From the NCBI GenBank assembly GCA_966250335.1, contig CBINGZ010000031.1:1-64000 (forward strand): a DNA stretch of 64,000 bases, given 5' to 3'. Both the position numbers and the translations under genes were made by a program. Below the pieces are notes generated by a model. The model searched no databases and had not been told where the DNA came from. It was given only the letters and a program-made list of their open reading frames with translations. Every line of letters starts with the position of its first letter. Position 1 is the stretch's first letter. This stretch comes from OLB7 sp966250335. Lineage in GTDB: Bacteria > Bacteroidota > Ignavibacteria > OLB7. This document shows, in pieces, positions 10,199-18,390 of this stretch.

Positions 10199-13100
10199 TC
10201 AGTTGTTCGAGCGGGCGGTCTCGATCCACTCGTCGCCGTCCCAGATCAGCGTGATCGTATCATCCTCCAGCATGTCGTAAGTGGCGGTGCTGATATTGAT
10301 GTTCCCGCCGTCGCTGAGCCTGACGCCGTTGACGCCTGTTGCCGTACACTGCACCACCAGAACCTGTCCGTTTTCGGCCCCGTTGGCGATGGTGACGGCG
10401 CGCGACGCCGGGGCGGCGTTCGATGAGACCTGGACGTAGGAACGGTTCGCGACCGCAAGGTTGGTCGTGGCGGTGGTGGCGCTTGCGCTCGAGTTGATGA
10501 TGGCGAGGCCGCCGTCGATTGCGAGCTTCACGTCCGGATCGCTGGTTCCCATGCCGATATGTCCGTCCGATTCGATACGCATCCGTTCGAGTCCGGAGTT
10601 GGAGCCGTCCGGCGTCGTGAAGAACTCGAGGCGACCCGGCATATCCGATCCGTTGGAGGGATTTCCATCGACGGTGAAGCGGATTCTGGCCGCCCCCTCG
10701 TACGCGCTTCCGTCCCAGCCGGCGCCGACGATCTCCGCGACATCGTCGCCGTCCTGTACCGGTTCCTCGCTGCCGCCGTTGTCGCGGGCGCGGCGGAGGA
10801 TGAGCTGCGAGATCTGCGAGTCGTGCCGCGACGTCACTCTGATATCGGCATCCTCATCCTGGACCTCGAGGGTTTTGCCCGGACTGCTCGTGCCGATACC
10901 GACCAGACCGTCCGACATGATGATCATCCGGCGCTCCGGCGTGACCGATCCGTCGGGTGTCGTGAAGAACTCGATGCGGCCCGGCATGTCGTTGTTCCCG
11001 ACGTTGCCGTCGGTGGAGAACTTGATGAAGCCCGTGTTGACGAACTCGTCGCCGTCATAGGCCTGTCCGCGGATCGTGCCGACGTCGTAACTGCCGTTCA
11101 ATATCGAGGTCATCGCGCCGACGGTTCCGCGGGCGCGGCGCAGCCTGATATCCGAGTCGTTGAGGTTGTCGGCGACCGAGGTCAGGACGATGTCGGAGTT
11201 GGTGCCGAGGACGTCGACCGTGGCGATCGGCGCGGTGGTGCCGATACCGATGTTGCCGGCTGCGTCGATTCTCATCCGCTCATGCGGTCCTCCCGATCCG
11301 GTCACGAACCGGATCGGCGTGTTGTCGAGCGTGCCGAAGAGATTGTTCGTTCCATCCGTCAGTCCGGTGTTCCCTTCGGTGAGCCATCCGGAGTTGCTGC
11401 CGGTGGTCACGAATCCTTCCCATGCAGGGGCGCCGGGCGTTCCGAAGTTGAAATCGTAGCTGTTGGTCGTGGTATTGTAGACCAGCAGTCCGGTGGCGGG
11501 GTTGACGATGTTGTTCCGTTCGGTCGAGGTCAGACGGGGGAGAAGGAGTCCCTTCGTCGTCGAGTTCAGGCTGAGGATCGCCGAGGGATCGAGCGTGTTC
11601 GAGCCGAGGGCGAGACTTCCGTCATCTCCCATCACGACTTCCGGGGTGAGGTCCCCCGTGAAATCGTAGAACATCAGGTTGCTGTTGTAGTCGTAGCCGA
11701 AATCGACCTCGTTCCCGTTCGTTCCGATATGAATGCTGGCAAGGCCGTCGACGTAGATCCGATTCCAGCGCTCGAGTGAGTTGCCGAGGTTGTAGACCGC
11801 GTTCGTGAGGGGGGAGATGTCGCCGCCGGCGCCGATGGCGTTGCCGCTTCCCATCGTCGTGACCACGAGGGCGTCGGCCGGGCTCTGTCCGTTGCCGATG
11901 CTGAACCGGCCGGCGCTTCCTTCTCCCATCGTCCCCACGTCCAGGGCGGTGGAGGTGTTCGAGAGGTCGGTGATATCGAAGAGTCCGACGCTTCCCGCGG
12001 TTCCGGTGTTCTGCGCTTCGATGGTATTCCCGGTTCCCGCCGTCGAGGCTTCGATCGTGTTGCCGGCGTTGGCGGCGTCCGTGATGCTGAAGGCGCCGGC
12101 ATTTCCGGCGGCGCCGGAGTTCACGACGTTGAGCGCGTCACCGGTGCCGTTGGTGCTCACATTCACTGCGTCGGCGCTGTTCCCGGTGTTGTTCACGGTG
12201 AAGTTGCCGGCGCTTCCGCCCCCCTGGGTCGTGGCATCGACCGCGTTGTCGTTGTTGGCCGCGTTGGTGACGGCGAAGTCCCCCGCGCTTCCGGCGGTGC
12301 CGGAGTTCACGGCGTTCAGAGCATCGCCGGTGCCGTTGGTCTGGGCGTTTACCGCGTCGGCGCTGCTGGTTGCGTTGTTGATGCTGAAGTTGCCCGCCGA
12401 ACCGCCGCCGACCGTCGATCCGTTCACAACGTTGTTGTCGTTGACCGGGTTGGTGATCTGGAAGTTACCCGCGCTGCCGGCGGTGCCGGCGTTGGCTGCA
12501 TAGAGAGCATTGCCGGTGCCGTTGGTCTCGCTCCTCACCGCGTCGGAGCCGTTGGCCGCGTTGTTGATGGCGAAGTCGCCCGCGCTGCCGCCGCCGACGG
12601 TCGAGACCTCAAGGACATCGCTGTTGTTGGCGGCATTGCTGGTCTCGAAACTTCCCGCGCTTCCGGCTGTGCCTGAGTGCACCGATTCGAGAGCATGGCC
12701 CATGCCGTTGGTCTCGATCTCCACTGCCTCGGCGGTGCTGGCTCCGTTGTTGATGGCGAAGTCGCCCGCGCTACCGCCGCCGACGGTCAAGGCATTGACC
12801 GTTGCGCTGTTGTTGACGGAGTTGTTCGTTCGAAAGAAACCGGCGCTTCCGGCGGTGCCGGAGTTATCGGCGTTGAGCGCATGTCCGGTCCCGTCGGTCC
12901 GGGCGTTGAGAGCGCTGGCGCTGTTGGCGGCGTTGTTGACCGCGAAGCTCCCCGCACTGCCGGCGCCGAAGGTCAACGCATCGACCGTGTTGGTGGAGTT
13001 GGTCGTGTTGGTCGTACGGAAGAGGCCCGCGGCTCCGGACGTGCCGCTGTTCAGGGCCTCGACCGCGTTGGCGGTGCCGTTGGTCTGGGCAAGCACCGCG

Positions 13101-14332
13101 ATGCCGGTGCTGGCGCTGTTGTCGATGGTGAAATGTCCCGCGTTGCCGCCGCCGACCGTGTTCACATCGAGCGTCGTGGAGAGATTCGCGGCGTTGGTCG
13201 TCTGGAAGCTTCCCGCACTTCCGCCCGTACCGGAATTGGTGGCGTTGAGAGCATCACCGCCGCCGTTCGTCTGCGTGTTTACCGCGTTGGCGGTGCTGGC
13301 CGCGTTGTTGACGATGAAGTTCCCCGCCGCGCCGGTACCGACCGTCGCGGCATCGAGCACATTGGCGTCGTTGAGGGGGTTGGTGATCTCGAGATTGCCG
13401 GCGTTTCCGCCGATACCGGAGTTCGTCCCGTTGAGAGCGTCGCCGGCGCCGTTGGTCTGGGCGTTCACCGCGCTGGCGGTGCTGACTCCGTTGTTGACGA
13501 CGAAGTTCCCCGCGTTGCCGCCGCCGACCGTCGCAACGTCGAGCGTACTGTTGGTATTGGCGGCGTTGAGCGTCTGGAACTCGCCGGCGTTACCGAGATC
13601 GCCGGAGTGCTCCACATGGAGCGCGTCGTTGTCGCCGTTCGAGGAGACCGCCACTGCGAATGCGGTGCCGGCGCCGTTGTTGACCTGGAACGAGCCCGCT
13701 CGTCCGCTTCCCGTCGTCACCGCATCGATTGCGTTGCCGGAGCCGTTGGTCGAGCTCCGCAGGGCGTTTGCCGCCCCCCCTCCGGTTTCATCGACCTGAA
13801 GCCGGGCGGTCGGGGTGGTCGTGCCGATCCCGATGTTTCCGCCGGCCAGGATCCGCATCCGCTCCATATCGGTCGTACGGATCACGAAATCGGCGGCGTC
13901 GGTCGTCCCGAGAAAGTGCTGGGCGGGATTTGTGCCGCTGTTCCCCTCGGTCGTCCAGACTTCATCCGCCAGGATGTTTCCCAGACTCGCGGCATCGATC
14001 AGGGGGATCCAGTTCGGCGTTCCGGAGGTGCCGGCGTTGAAGTGGAACGCGTTCTCCGTGAGATTGAACAGGATCAGTGAGGGCGCCGGCTGCAGGATGG
14101 CGTTCTGCTGGGCAGTGGTAAGCCGTGGAATCAGGAAGCCGCCGTCCGTTCCCTGAATGTCGAGCATCGACGAAGGGTCGGGCGTCAGTGTGCCGATGCC
14201 GAGATGACCGTATCGGTCAACGGTCGGCTGGGGGTGGGTTGTCGGCTGCGCATGGAGTTCCGCGGTCGTTCCCAACGACCCGAACAGGATAGCGCAGCCC
14301 ATTACCATCAGCGGCGATGTAATAGGTCGCAT
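10199..14332 (-). CDS. giant repeat-containing exported surface protein
   Basis: A 1377-residue exported protein of fibre-like design. It starts with a signal peptide (MRPITSPLMVMGCAILFGSL...HAQ). A tail-fibre/S74-type module follows (GHLGIGTLTPDPSSMLDIQG, LIPRLTTAQQNAILQPAPSL). Next come about ten copies of a 62-residue repeat, each of two 31-residue halves with the core SAGxFxxxNxA and TxGxGxA. A second fibre module (GLLLPRLTSTERNNIVNPATG) and two IGIGT...PxxxLEV modules each precede an RRARxxxG block. The C-terminus (ITLIWDGDEWIETARSNN) matches the end common to such proteins. No T9SS sorting domain is visible. ATG 14332 has a GAGGAGGAG ribosome site and gives the signal peptide. Adhesion or a stalk role is inference. 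Confidence 0.85.
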   Translation of the reverse strand: MRPITSPLMVMGCAILFGSLGTTAELHAQPTTHPQPTVDRYGHLGIGTLTPDPSSMLDIQGTDGGFLIPRLTTAQQNAILQPAPSLILFNLTENAFHFNAGTSGTPNWIPLIDAASLGNILADEVWTTEGNSGTNPAQHFLGTTDAADFVIRTTDMERMRILAGGNIGIGTTTPTARLQVDETGGGAANALRSSTNGSGNAIDAVTTGSGRAGSFQVNNGAGTAFAVAVSSNGDNDALHVEHSGDLGNAGEFQTLNAANTNSTLDVATVGGGNAGNFVVNNGVSTASAVNAQTNGAGDALNGTNSGIGGNAGNLEITNPLNDANVLDAATVGTGAAGNFIVNNAASTANAVNTQTNGGGDALNATNSGTGGSAGSFQTTNAANLSTTLDVNTVGGGNAGHFTIDNSASTGIAVLAQTNGTANAVEALNSGTSGAAGLFRTTNTTNSTNTVDALTFGAGSAGSFAVNNAANSASALNARTDGTGHALNADNSGTAGSAGFFRTNNSVNNSATVNALTVGGGSAGDFAINNGASTAEAVEIETNGMGHALESVHSGTAGSAGSFETSNAANNSDVLEVSTVGGGSAGDFAINNAANGSDAVRSETNGTGNALYAANAGTAGSAGNFQITNPVNDNNVVNGSTVGGGSAGNFSINNATSSADAVNAQTNGTGDALNAVNSGTAGSAGDFAVTNAANNDNAVDATTQGGGSAGNFTVNNTGNSADAVNVSTNGTGDALNVVNSGAAGNAGAFSITDAANAGNTIEASTAGTGNTIEAQNTGTAGSVGLFDITDLSNTSTALDVGTMGEGSAGRFSIGNGQSPADALVVTTMGSGNAIGAGGDISPLTNAVYNLGNSLERWNRIYVDGLASIHIGTNGNEVDFGYDYNSNLMFYDFTGDLTPEVVMGDDGSLALGSNTLDPSAILSLNSTTKGLLLPRLTSTERNNIVNPATGLLVYNTTTNSYDFNFGTPGAPAWEGFVTTGSNSGWLTEGNTGLTDGTNNLFGTLDNTPIRFVTGSGGPHERMRIDAAGNIGIGTTAPIATVDVLGTNSDIVLTSVADNLNDSDIRLRRARGTVGAMTSILNGSYDVGTIRGQAYDGDEFVNTGFIKFSTDGNVGNNDMPGRIEFFTTPDGSVTPERRMIIMSDGLVGIGTSSPGKTLEVQDEDADIRVTSRHDSQISQLILRRARDNGGSEEPVQDGDDVAEIVGAGWDGSAYEGAARIRFTVDGNPSNGSDMPGRLEFFTTPDGSNSGLERMRIESDGHIGMGTSDPDVKLAIDGGLAIINSSASATTATTNLAVANRSYVQVSSNAAPASRAVTIANGAENGQVLVVQCTATGVNGVRLSDGGNINISTATYDMLEDDTITLIWDGDEWIETARSNN
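11830..13745 (-). repeat. 186-bp tandem coding repeat (about 10 units, 20 half-units)
   Basis: Inside the surface protein gene, about twenty half-repeats of near 93 bp alternate as two types, giving a 186-bp (62-codon) period. Half-unit cores in order read RAGSF, NAGEF, NAGNF, NAGNL, AAGNF, SAGSF, NAGHF, AAGLF, SAGSF, SAGFF, SAGDF, SAGSF, SAGDF, SAGNF, SAGNF, SAGDF, SAGNF, NAGAF, SVGLF, SAGRF. Units diverge most at the two ends and are most alike in the middle. This is the pattern left by unequal recombination or slippage. Confidence 0.9.
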
Positions 14333-14798
14333 GAAAGGGTTCTCCTCCTCGAACGATAGATCTGTACCGGAAAAATGATGCACAAGAGTAGCGGTCGAGA
14401 AGGAAGGCGGGAGGGAGACTTCCAAAAAAGTCCCACCATGAATCTGTCCCACGGGAGCGTCCCGGCGGGGATCGTCCCTCTCCTCTCGAACCTAAAGCAT
14501 TGCTGTAGGTATTCCCCTATTATACCTAAAAACTCATGGGATTCATGAATTGGCAGGAATGCAGCATGCGAACTTAGAGAACGGACGGTTCATCGCAAAA
14601 TGAGTCTTCGGTAATGAGACGCAATCCAAGCTTCTTTTCCCCTCGTAGGTAGTCGTGAACTCAGAACTACAATCGAGGAACAGACCGTCACCGAGACTTG
14701 GGACCGTTGCATCCGTGTCGCCCGATCAGCTTCCTAGCAATACGTAACATGGACGATTCCCTCTTGACTGAACGGTTGCACGGCTGTATGTTGCATAT
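14333..14798. other. divergent intergenic region with an AT-rich dyad
   Basis: No gene is seen in this stretch between the minus-strand surface protein and the plus-strand MarR gene. It is AT-richer than its neighbours. A 7-bp inverted repeat TAGGTAT...ATACCTA (14506-14528, 9-nt spacer) looks like an operator. TTCATGAA-type palindromes follow near 14543. The promoters of both genes must lie here. Confidence 0.5.
14764..14792 (+). promoter_or_regulatory. sigma-70-like promoter of the MarR gene, possibly leaderless
   Basis: TTGACT at 14764-14769 and TATGTT at 14787-14792 are separated by 17 bp. Transcription would begin six or seven bases after the -10 box. That is at or next to the ATG at 14799, leaving no room for a ribosome site. 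None is visible. Confidence 0.5.
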
Positions 14799-14804
14799 AT
14801 GAAC
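14791..14804 (+). promoter_or_regulatory. putative MarR operator, copy 1
   Basis: TTGCATATATGAAC overlaps the -10 box, the predicted transcription start and the first codons of the MarR gene. Its reverse complement recurs before the DoxX gene. Both position and near-palindromic TTGCATATAT-type sequence fit an autoregulatory MarR site. Confidence 0.5.
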
Positions 14805-15251
14805 AATCCGGACGAGCATAACGGCGGGTCGCAGGGAGTTCCCACATCGGGAGATGTCGGGATGTTCTCGCTGCTGCACGCCGCTCATCTCCTGCAGGAC
14901 CGTATCGAGCGGGCGCTGGAGACCGTCGGGTTGTCGCATGCCAAGCATGGTGTTCTCTCGATTCTCATGGAAGCGGGAGAGCCCCTTGCGCTCGGGGAGC
15001 TTGCCGGTCGTCTTCACTGCGTCCGTTCCAACATGACCCAGCTTGTCGACAGGCTTGAAGCGGACGGCCTCGTTCAACGGACGAACGATCCTTCCGACCG
15101 GCGTATCGTCCGTGCCGAGCTGACAGAGCTCGGTCGGGAGCGCGCCGCCGCCGGTACTCGCGAAATCGCTTCCCTCCAGGCCGGCTTTGCTGCCATGCTC
15201 TCCGACGCCGATCGTCAGGCGCTGGGAAGGCTCCTCTCTTCACTCGGCTGA
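14799..15251 (+). CDS. MarR-family transcriptional regulator
   Basis: A 150-residue winged-helix DNA-binding protein. The MarR domain is clear: an N-terminal dimer helix (FSLLHAAHLLQDRIERALE), a winged helix (PLALGELAGRLHCVRSNMTQLVDRLEADGLVQRTNDPSDRRIVRAELTELG) and a C-terminal dimer helix. The DPSDRRIVRAELT wing is the family signature. A cysteine (Cys70, HCVRSN) sits at the start of the recognition helix and might sense oxidants, which is speculation. The start ATG 14799 lies directly at the predicted transcription start. The gene is followed by a terminator and then a DoxX gene that shares its operator motif. It probably represses itself and the DoxX gene. Confidence 0.92.
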   Translation: MNNPDEHNGGSQGVPTSGDVGMFSLLHAAHLLQDRIERALETVGLSHAKHGVLSILMEAGEPLALGELAGRLHCVRSNMTQLVDRLEADGLVQRTNDPSDRRIVRAELTELGRERAAAGTREIASLQAGFAAMLSDADRQALGRLLSSLG

Positions 15252-15262
15252 GCCTTTTTTTT
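15227..15262 (+). terminator. intrinsic terminator of the MarR gene
   Basis: AAGGCTC (15227-15233) pairs with GAGCCTT (15250-15256), followed by T residues to 15262. The stem overlaps the last codons and the TGA of the MarR gene. It separates it from the DoxX gene, which therefore needs its own promoter. Confidence 0.65.
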
Positions 15263-15271
15263 GCAGCAATG

Positions 15272-15285
15272 GTTCATATATGCAT
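15272..15285 (+). promoter_or_regulatory. putative MarR operator, copy 2 (inverted)
   Basis: GTTCATATATGCAT, the reverse complement of the copy at 14791-14804 except for the last base, lies upstream of the DoxX gene. A partial third copy, TTGCATATACATC (15363-15375), abuts the DoxX start codon. Three related sites around two adjacent genes suggest common control. Confidence 0.45.
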
Positions 15286-15375
15286 AATACTGCTTTGTAT
15301 GGTCCAGGTCCGCATGATCCAAGCATGTATGATTCTGGACTGTACAATACATCTCTCACTAGTTGCATATACATC

Positions 15376-15816
15376 ATGAGCACGACAGTTGTCTCGAATG
15401 CGAATCTCGCAGCGTCTCCGCGACGCTGGAACATTGTTCTCTGGGTGGTCCAGGGATTGCTGGCGGTGATGTTCGGCATGGTCGCCGTGACCAAGCTGAC
15501 GGCGCCTGCCTCGCAGATCACGGCAGGGGGGCTGCCGGAGTATCTGGTACGTTTCATCGGAGTGAGTGAACTGGCGGGGGCGATCGGCCTCTTCCTGCCG
15601 GCGATGCTCCGTATCCGGCCCCATCTGACGCTGATCGCCGCCTACGCGCTGACCAATGTGATGGTCCTGGCCGTCCTCTTCCATCTGATGCGCGGCGAGA
15701 CCCAGCCGTCGGCGATCGGGCCGGGCCTGACCCTGGCGGTCGCCTGCGCCTTCGTGGCGTGGGGACGTCTCCGGAAGGCGCCGATCGCCCCGAAGATCAC
15801 ACGCGAGGCGCGCTGA
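15376..15816 (+). CDS. DoxX-like integral membrane protein
   Basis: A 146-residue inner-membrane protein with four hydrophobic segments (IVLWVVQGLLAVMFGMVAVTKL; FIGVSELAGAIGLFLPAML; LTLIAAYALTNVMVLAVLFHL; IGPGLTLAVACAFVAW). This is the DoxX/DUF417-type layout, with conserved Lys in the first helix and Glu in the second (GVSELAG). Some relatives link to thiosulphate or oxidant detoxification, but the function here is not known. ATG 15376 is the first methionine that leaves a normal first helix, and the upstream frame overlaps the MarR gene. The neighbouring MarR regulator and the shared operator motif suggest induction by a chemical or redox stress. Confidence 0.82.
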   Translation: MSTTVVSNANLAASPRRWNIVLWVVQGLLAVMFGMVAVTKLTAPASQITAGGLPEYLVRFIGVSELAGAIGLFLPAMLRIRPHLTLIAAYALTNVMVLAVLFHLMRGETQPSAIGPGLTLAVACAFVAWGRLRKAPIAPKITREAR

Positions 15817-15887
15817 GAGGCCACAGGTGGCGACGTTAGGCTTCGAGCGAATGACCCCTGGGGGAAAGGCCTAGATCGACAGAATAA

Positions 15888-15934
15888 ACATAAAGCGGGC
15901 AGTGAAGATCATGCTTCCACTGCCCGCTTTATGT
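15888..15934. terminator. bidirectional terminator hairpin
   Basis: Arms 15888-15907 and 15914-15934 pair over 20 bp with a single-base bulge and a 6-nt loop. The outer end of the stem is AT-rich on both strands (ACATAAAG/CTTTATGT). On the minus strand GTTTATTCTG follows. It lies between the DoxX gene and the convergent AlbA_2 gene, and can serve both. Confidence 0.75.
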
Positions 15935-16043
15935 TGTCCGGTCATGATTCCCTACTAAGGAGGCCTAGGCCCAAAGTACTATCTCCATAATGAGCATTGT
16001 ACCCTGATCTTCCGGCAAAACGTACCAATTGGAGTCCCATAGT

Positions 16044-16087
16044 GCGGCAAACATGCGGCAAACATGCGGCAAACATGCGGCAAACAT
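16044..16087. repeat. four tandem copies of an 11-bp unit
   Basis: GCGGCAAACAT repeats exactly four times without spacer, ten bases beyond the stop codon of the AlbA_2-domain gene. Period 11 is close to one helix turn, as in iteron-like protein-binding arrays. However, it is short and could be simple slippage. Confidence 0.9.
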
Positions 16088-16097
16088 CTCTACTTCC

Positions 16098-17798
16098 TCA
16101 TTCCGGAAGCGTGTAGGATCGACCTCTACGTTCTCCATGAGGTATCAACTGTTTCTTTTTCACGAGCGCCTGGAAAACACGGGTGATCTTGTGCCTTGAC
16201 CAGTTTAGCTGCTTCCTGATACTCGCGGCACTCACGGTCCCATCCCGTTGTGCTAAATGCAGCACCTGCTCACTATCAGAGCGAAGGAAATCGAAAAGAT
16301 CGTACTGTTGACGGATGCCGGTTTGGGGCAGCACATAGTAGGCACCGCCGCGCGTACCCTGCATCTCAAGAACCTTCTTGGTTACCATGCGCCGTAGTGC
16401 CTGTGTGGCTTCCGTGCTCGTACAACCTGCCAGACGGACGAAGTCCCGGTTATAGAGCCGCTCGTTCACTCGCAGATAGGCTAGGGTCAGACGTTCCTGT
16501 GGTATAAGCTGAAATCGATCGAACTGTTTGAGCCAGTGTAATGCTTCGGGTGACATCAGGACATGGTTCTTCAACGAGAGATTGAACGATGCCCCGTTGT
16601 CAGAAAGCTGGGGAGGAGCCAGTCCGGCGTCACGCATTGAGGAGACGATGCCGTTGAAGCCATAGCCACGGCGTTCCATGTAGCCGAGATCCTGAAGCAT
16701 TCTCACAATCGCCTCATTGCGTGTTGCCTGCTCGTCTTCGATGTTATCGACAGTAACAGGCGCAGGGAGTCCACCGGGCGTATGGATTTCGATCCGATCC
16801 GGAAACAGCCTGATCTGAATACGAGAACCACGAAGGGTGTAATCGCGGTGAGCTACTGCATTGACGATTGCCTCTCGAAGGACGAATCGTGGGTACTCCG
16901 GGTCGTCTTGACGGCGAAATGCATCGATATGCCCGCGTGTAGCGATCCGTTCAAGGAGAAGCAATTCGGCCTCATCAATGATTTCCGGCAACGTACCGAC
17001 CAGTTCGCGGTTCAATCGCCATCGAGAGCCGTCCGGTCCAAGACTTGTCAGCTCAGGTCCCCACAGATGCATGAACTCAATGGAAGATTGAGGCAGTTCG
17101 CGCTGTGGATCACGACCGAAGAAGAGTAGCCCCATTGGCGTCGGATGCCACTGCCCATCGTCTCCCTGTGCAATCGCTCGGAGGCTATTCAGCAGATCAT
17201 GACGGTCAAGTCGATCAATGCGCGACCCGGGACGAGCCCGCTTGACGTAATCAATGTATTGTAAGATTGGTGGCTCGTCGAGCAGTTCAGGGCGTGCCCC
17301 CATTATTGCCATCATATCGAAGGACGGAACAAGCCCGCGAGCGATATTATCGGCCGCGATCTCTCTGCCTACTTCGTCACGGGTCATCTTCCGGGTCGAG
17401 TTGCCGACTCGAATCCATGCTCCATCATATGGGGAATGTTTCTTGAAGTAGCACGGACGAAATCCCGGCGGTGCAGGCGGAACGATAATTGCGATGAGTT
17501 TCTTTCCCTCATACTCCAGAATCTCCGGCGATACCCGAAGCTCGACATTGAAACAGTCGTTCGCCCAGTTGACAATCTTCTCCTGTGCCTTCTCAAGATC
17601 CTGTATACCAACGATTGTGTAATCTGGTCCTACACCGACAAACACAATCCCCCCATTACGATCACGTCGGTTGCTCATTCCACAGATCGCATCCTGAACT
17701 CGCTCGGACGCGCTCGATTTGCATTCCGCCTCATCGATCTCGGACTGCGATGAGAGCAGTTCGTAGAGCATCTGCTCGGCCTGAAGTCGCGTAAACAT
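16098..17798 (-). CDS. AlbA_2 (Schlafen AAA_4-like) / RecG-like C-terminal domain protein
   Basis: A 566-residue protein of the group often named 'ATP-dependent DNA helicase RecG-related' or 'AlbA domain protein'. The N-terminal AlbA_2 domain spans about residues 15-140 (EIDEAECKSS...RNGGIVFVGVGPDYTIVGI). The HATPase_c_4-type domain lies in the middle (FVLREAIVNAVAHRDYTLRGSRIQIRLFPDRIEIHTPGG). The C-terminus holds two winged helices (RDFVRLAGCTSTEATQALRRMV and SAASIRKQLNWSRHKITRVFQAL). There are no helicase motifs, so it is not a helicase. Such proteins are regulators or accessory factors that travel in islands and sometimes in defence loci. DNA here is AT-richer than the flanks, and nine-base direct repeats lie on both sides. 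Confidence 0.85.
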   Translation of the reverse strand: MFTRLQAEQMLYELLSSQSEIDEAECKSSASERVQDAICGMSNRRDRNGGIVFVGVGPDYTIVGIQDLEKAQEKIVNWANDCFNVELRVSPEILEYEGKKLIAIIVPPAPPGFRPCYFKKHSPYDGAWIRVGNSTRKMTRDEVGREIAADNIARGLVPSFDMMAIMGARPELLDEPPILQYIDYVKRARPGSRIDRLDRHDLLNSLRAIAQGDDGQWHPTPMGLLFFGRDPQRELPQSSIEFMHLWGPELTSLGPDGSRWRLNRELVGTLPEIIDEAELLLLERIATRGHIDAFRRQDDPEYPRFVLREAIVNAVAHRDYTLRGSRIQIRLFPDRIEIHTPGGLPAPVTVDNIEDEQATRNEAIVRMLQDLGYMERRGYGFNGIVSSMRDAGLAPPQLSDNGASFNLSLKNHVLMSPEALHWLKQFDRFQLIPQERLTLAYLRVNERLYNRDFVRLAGCTSTEATQALRRMVTKKVLEMQGTRGGAYYVLPQTGIRQQYDLFDFLRSDSEQVLHLAQRDGTVSAASIRKQLNWSRHKITRVFQALVKKKQLIPHGERRGRSYTLPE

Positions 17799-17928
17799 CG
17801 ATTACTTCATTCTTAGCACTATTACTTGGAGCATCTTTGATCGTGCGATGCCCGCCATCTTTGCATGGTCGTGCGCTTGTCTGCCAAGTACGTTAGGCCC
17901 TTTTACAGCTTAACGTACCTCCCGCCGA

Positions 17929-18390
17929 TCACGTCATGAACAGATACGGCTCCCACTCGTTCTCCACCGTTCCGACCACATGCCGGATGAAGGTGACGTG
18001 GTTCGGTCGGAACGGCTTGAAGAGAAGCCGCATGTTCGTCTCCTCCAGAATGCGGTCCCCCTTGCGGTTGTTGCATCGGACGCATGCGCAGACGAGGTTC
18101 TCCCATGTGTCGGTCCCGCCGCGTGACCTTGGAATGATATGATCGATCGTCAGCGGTGGGGTGCTCTTGTTGCAGTACGCGCACCGGAAGTTGTCCCGAC
18201 GAAGGATGTTCTTCCGTGTCAGCTCTACCTTCTTGTACGGCACATGCACATACATGGAAAGCCGTACGACACTGGGATAGGGATAGCGATAGCGGATGGT
18301 GTGAATCTGACGGTTGGGACGCGCCGCCACCATTTCGGCCTTGCCGAGCCAGAGGAGTACGATCGCCTTGTGAACGTTGCAGATGCTCAA
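17929..18390 (-). CDS. HNH endonuclease (N-terminus unclear)
   Basis: A 153-residue frame with a full HNH nuclease core: FRCAYCNKSTPPLTIDHIIPRSRGGTD and VCACVRCNNRKGD. It has four zinc-type cysteines and the His-Asn-His metal site. The N-terminal half (SICNVHKAIVLLWLGKAEMV) is that of a common HNH family in which the text SKVLILNQNYEPLSICN normally precedes. Here that text is encoded upstream of the TTG at 18390. The frame is open to a stop at 18511-18513 but offers no ATG, GTG or TTG. An AAGGAGG site sits at 18504-18498 and an ATG at 18467 is one base out of frame. The true start is therefore unclear, perhaps from a frameshift. Confidence 0.8.
   Translation of the reverse strand: MSICNVHKAIVLLWLGKAEMVAARPNRQIHTIRYRYPYPSVVRLSMYVHVPYKKVELTRKNILRRDNFRCAYCNKSTPPLTIDHIIPRSRGGTDTWENLVCACVRCNNRKGDRILEETNMRLLFKPFRPNHVTFIRHVVGTVENEWEPYLFMT

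Noticed and set aside
12510..13799. A 429-codon plus-strand frame opposite the repeat surface protein
   Set aside because: It mirrors the tandem repeats (Leu/Ala/Pro-rich text with the same 186-bp period). The minus-strand frame has signal peptide, ribosome site and terminator.
16044..16087. The 11-bp tandem array as a CRISPR fragment
   Set aside because: Units are only 11 bp, joined without spacers, and no cas gene is present.
15817..16097. A tRNA or other structured RNA between the DoxX and AlbA_2 genes
   Set aside because: The only strong structure is a plain terminator stem at 15888-15934. No cloverleaf or CCA-type end was found here or in the other gaps.
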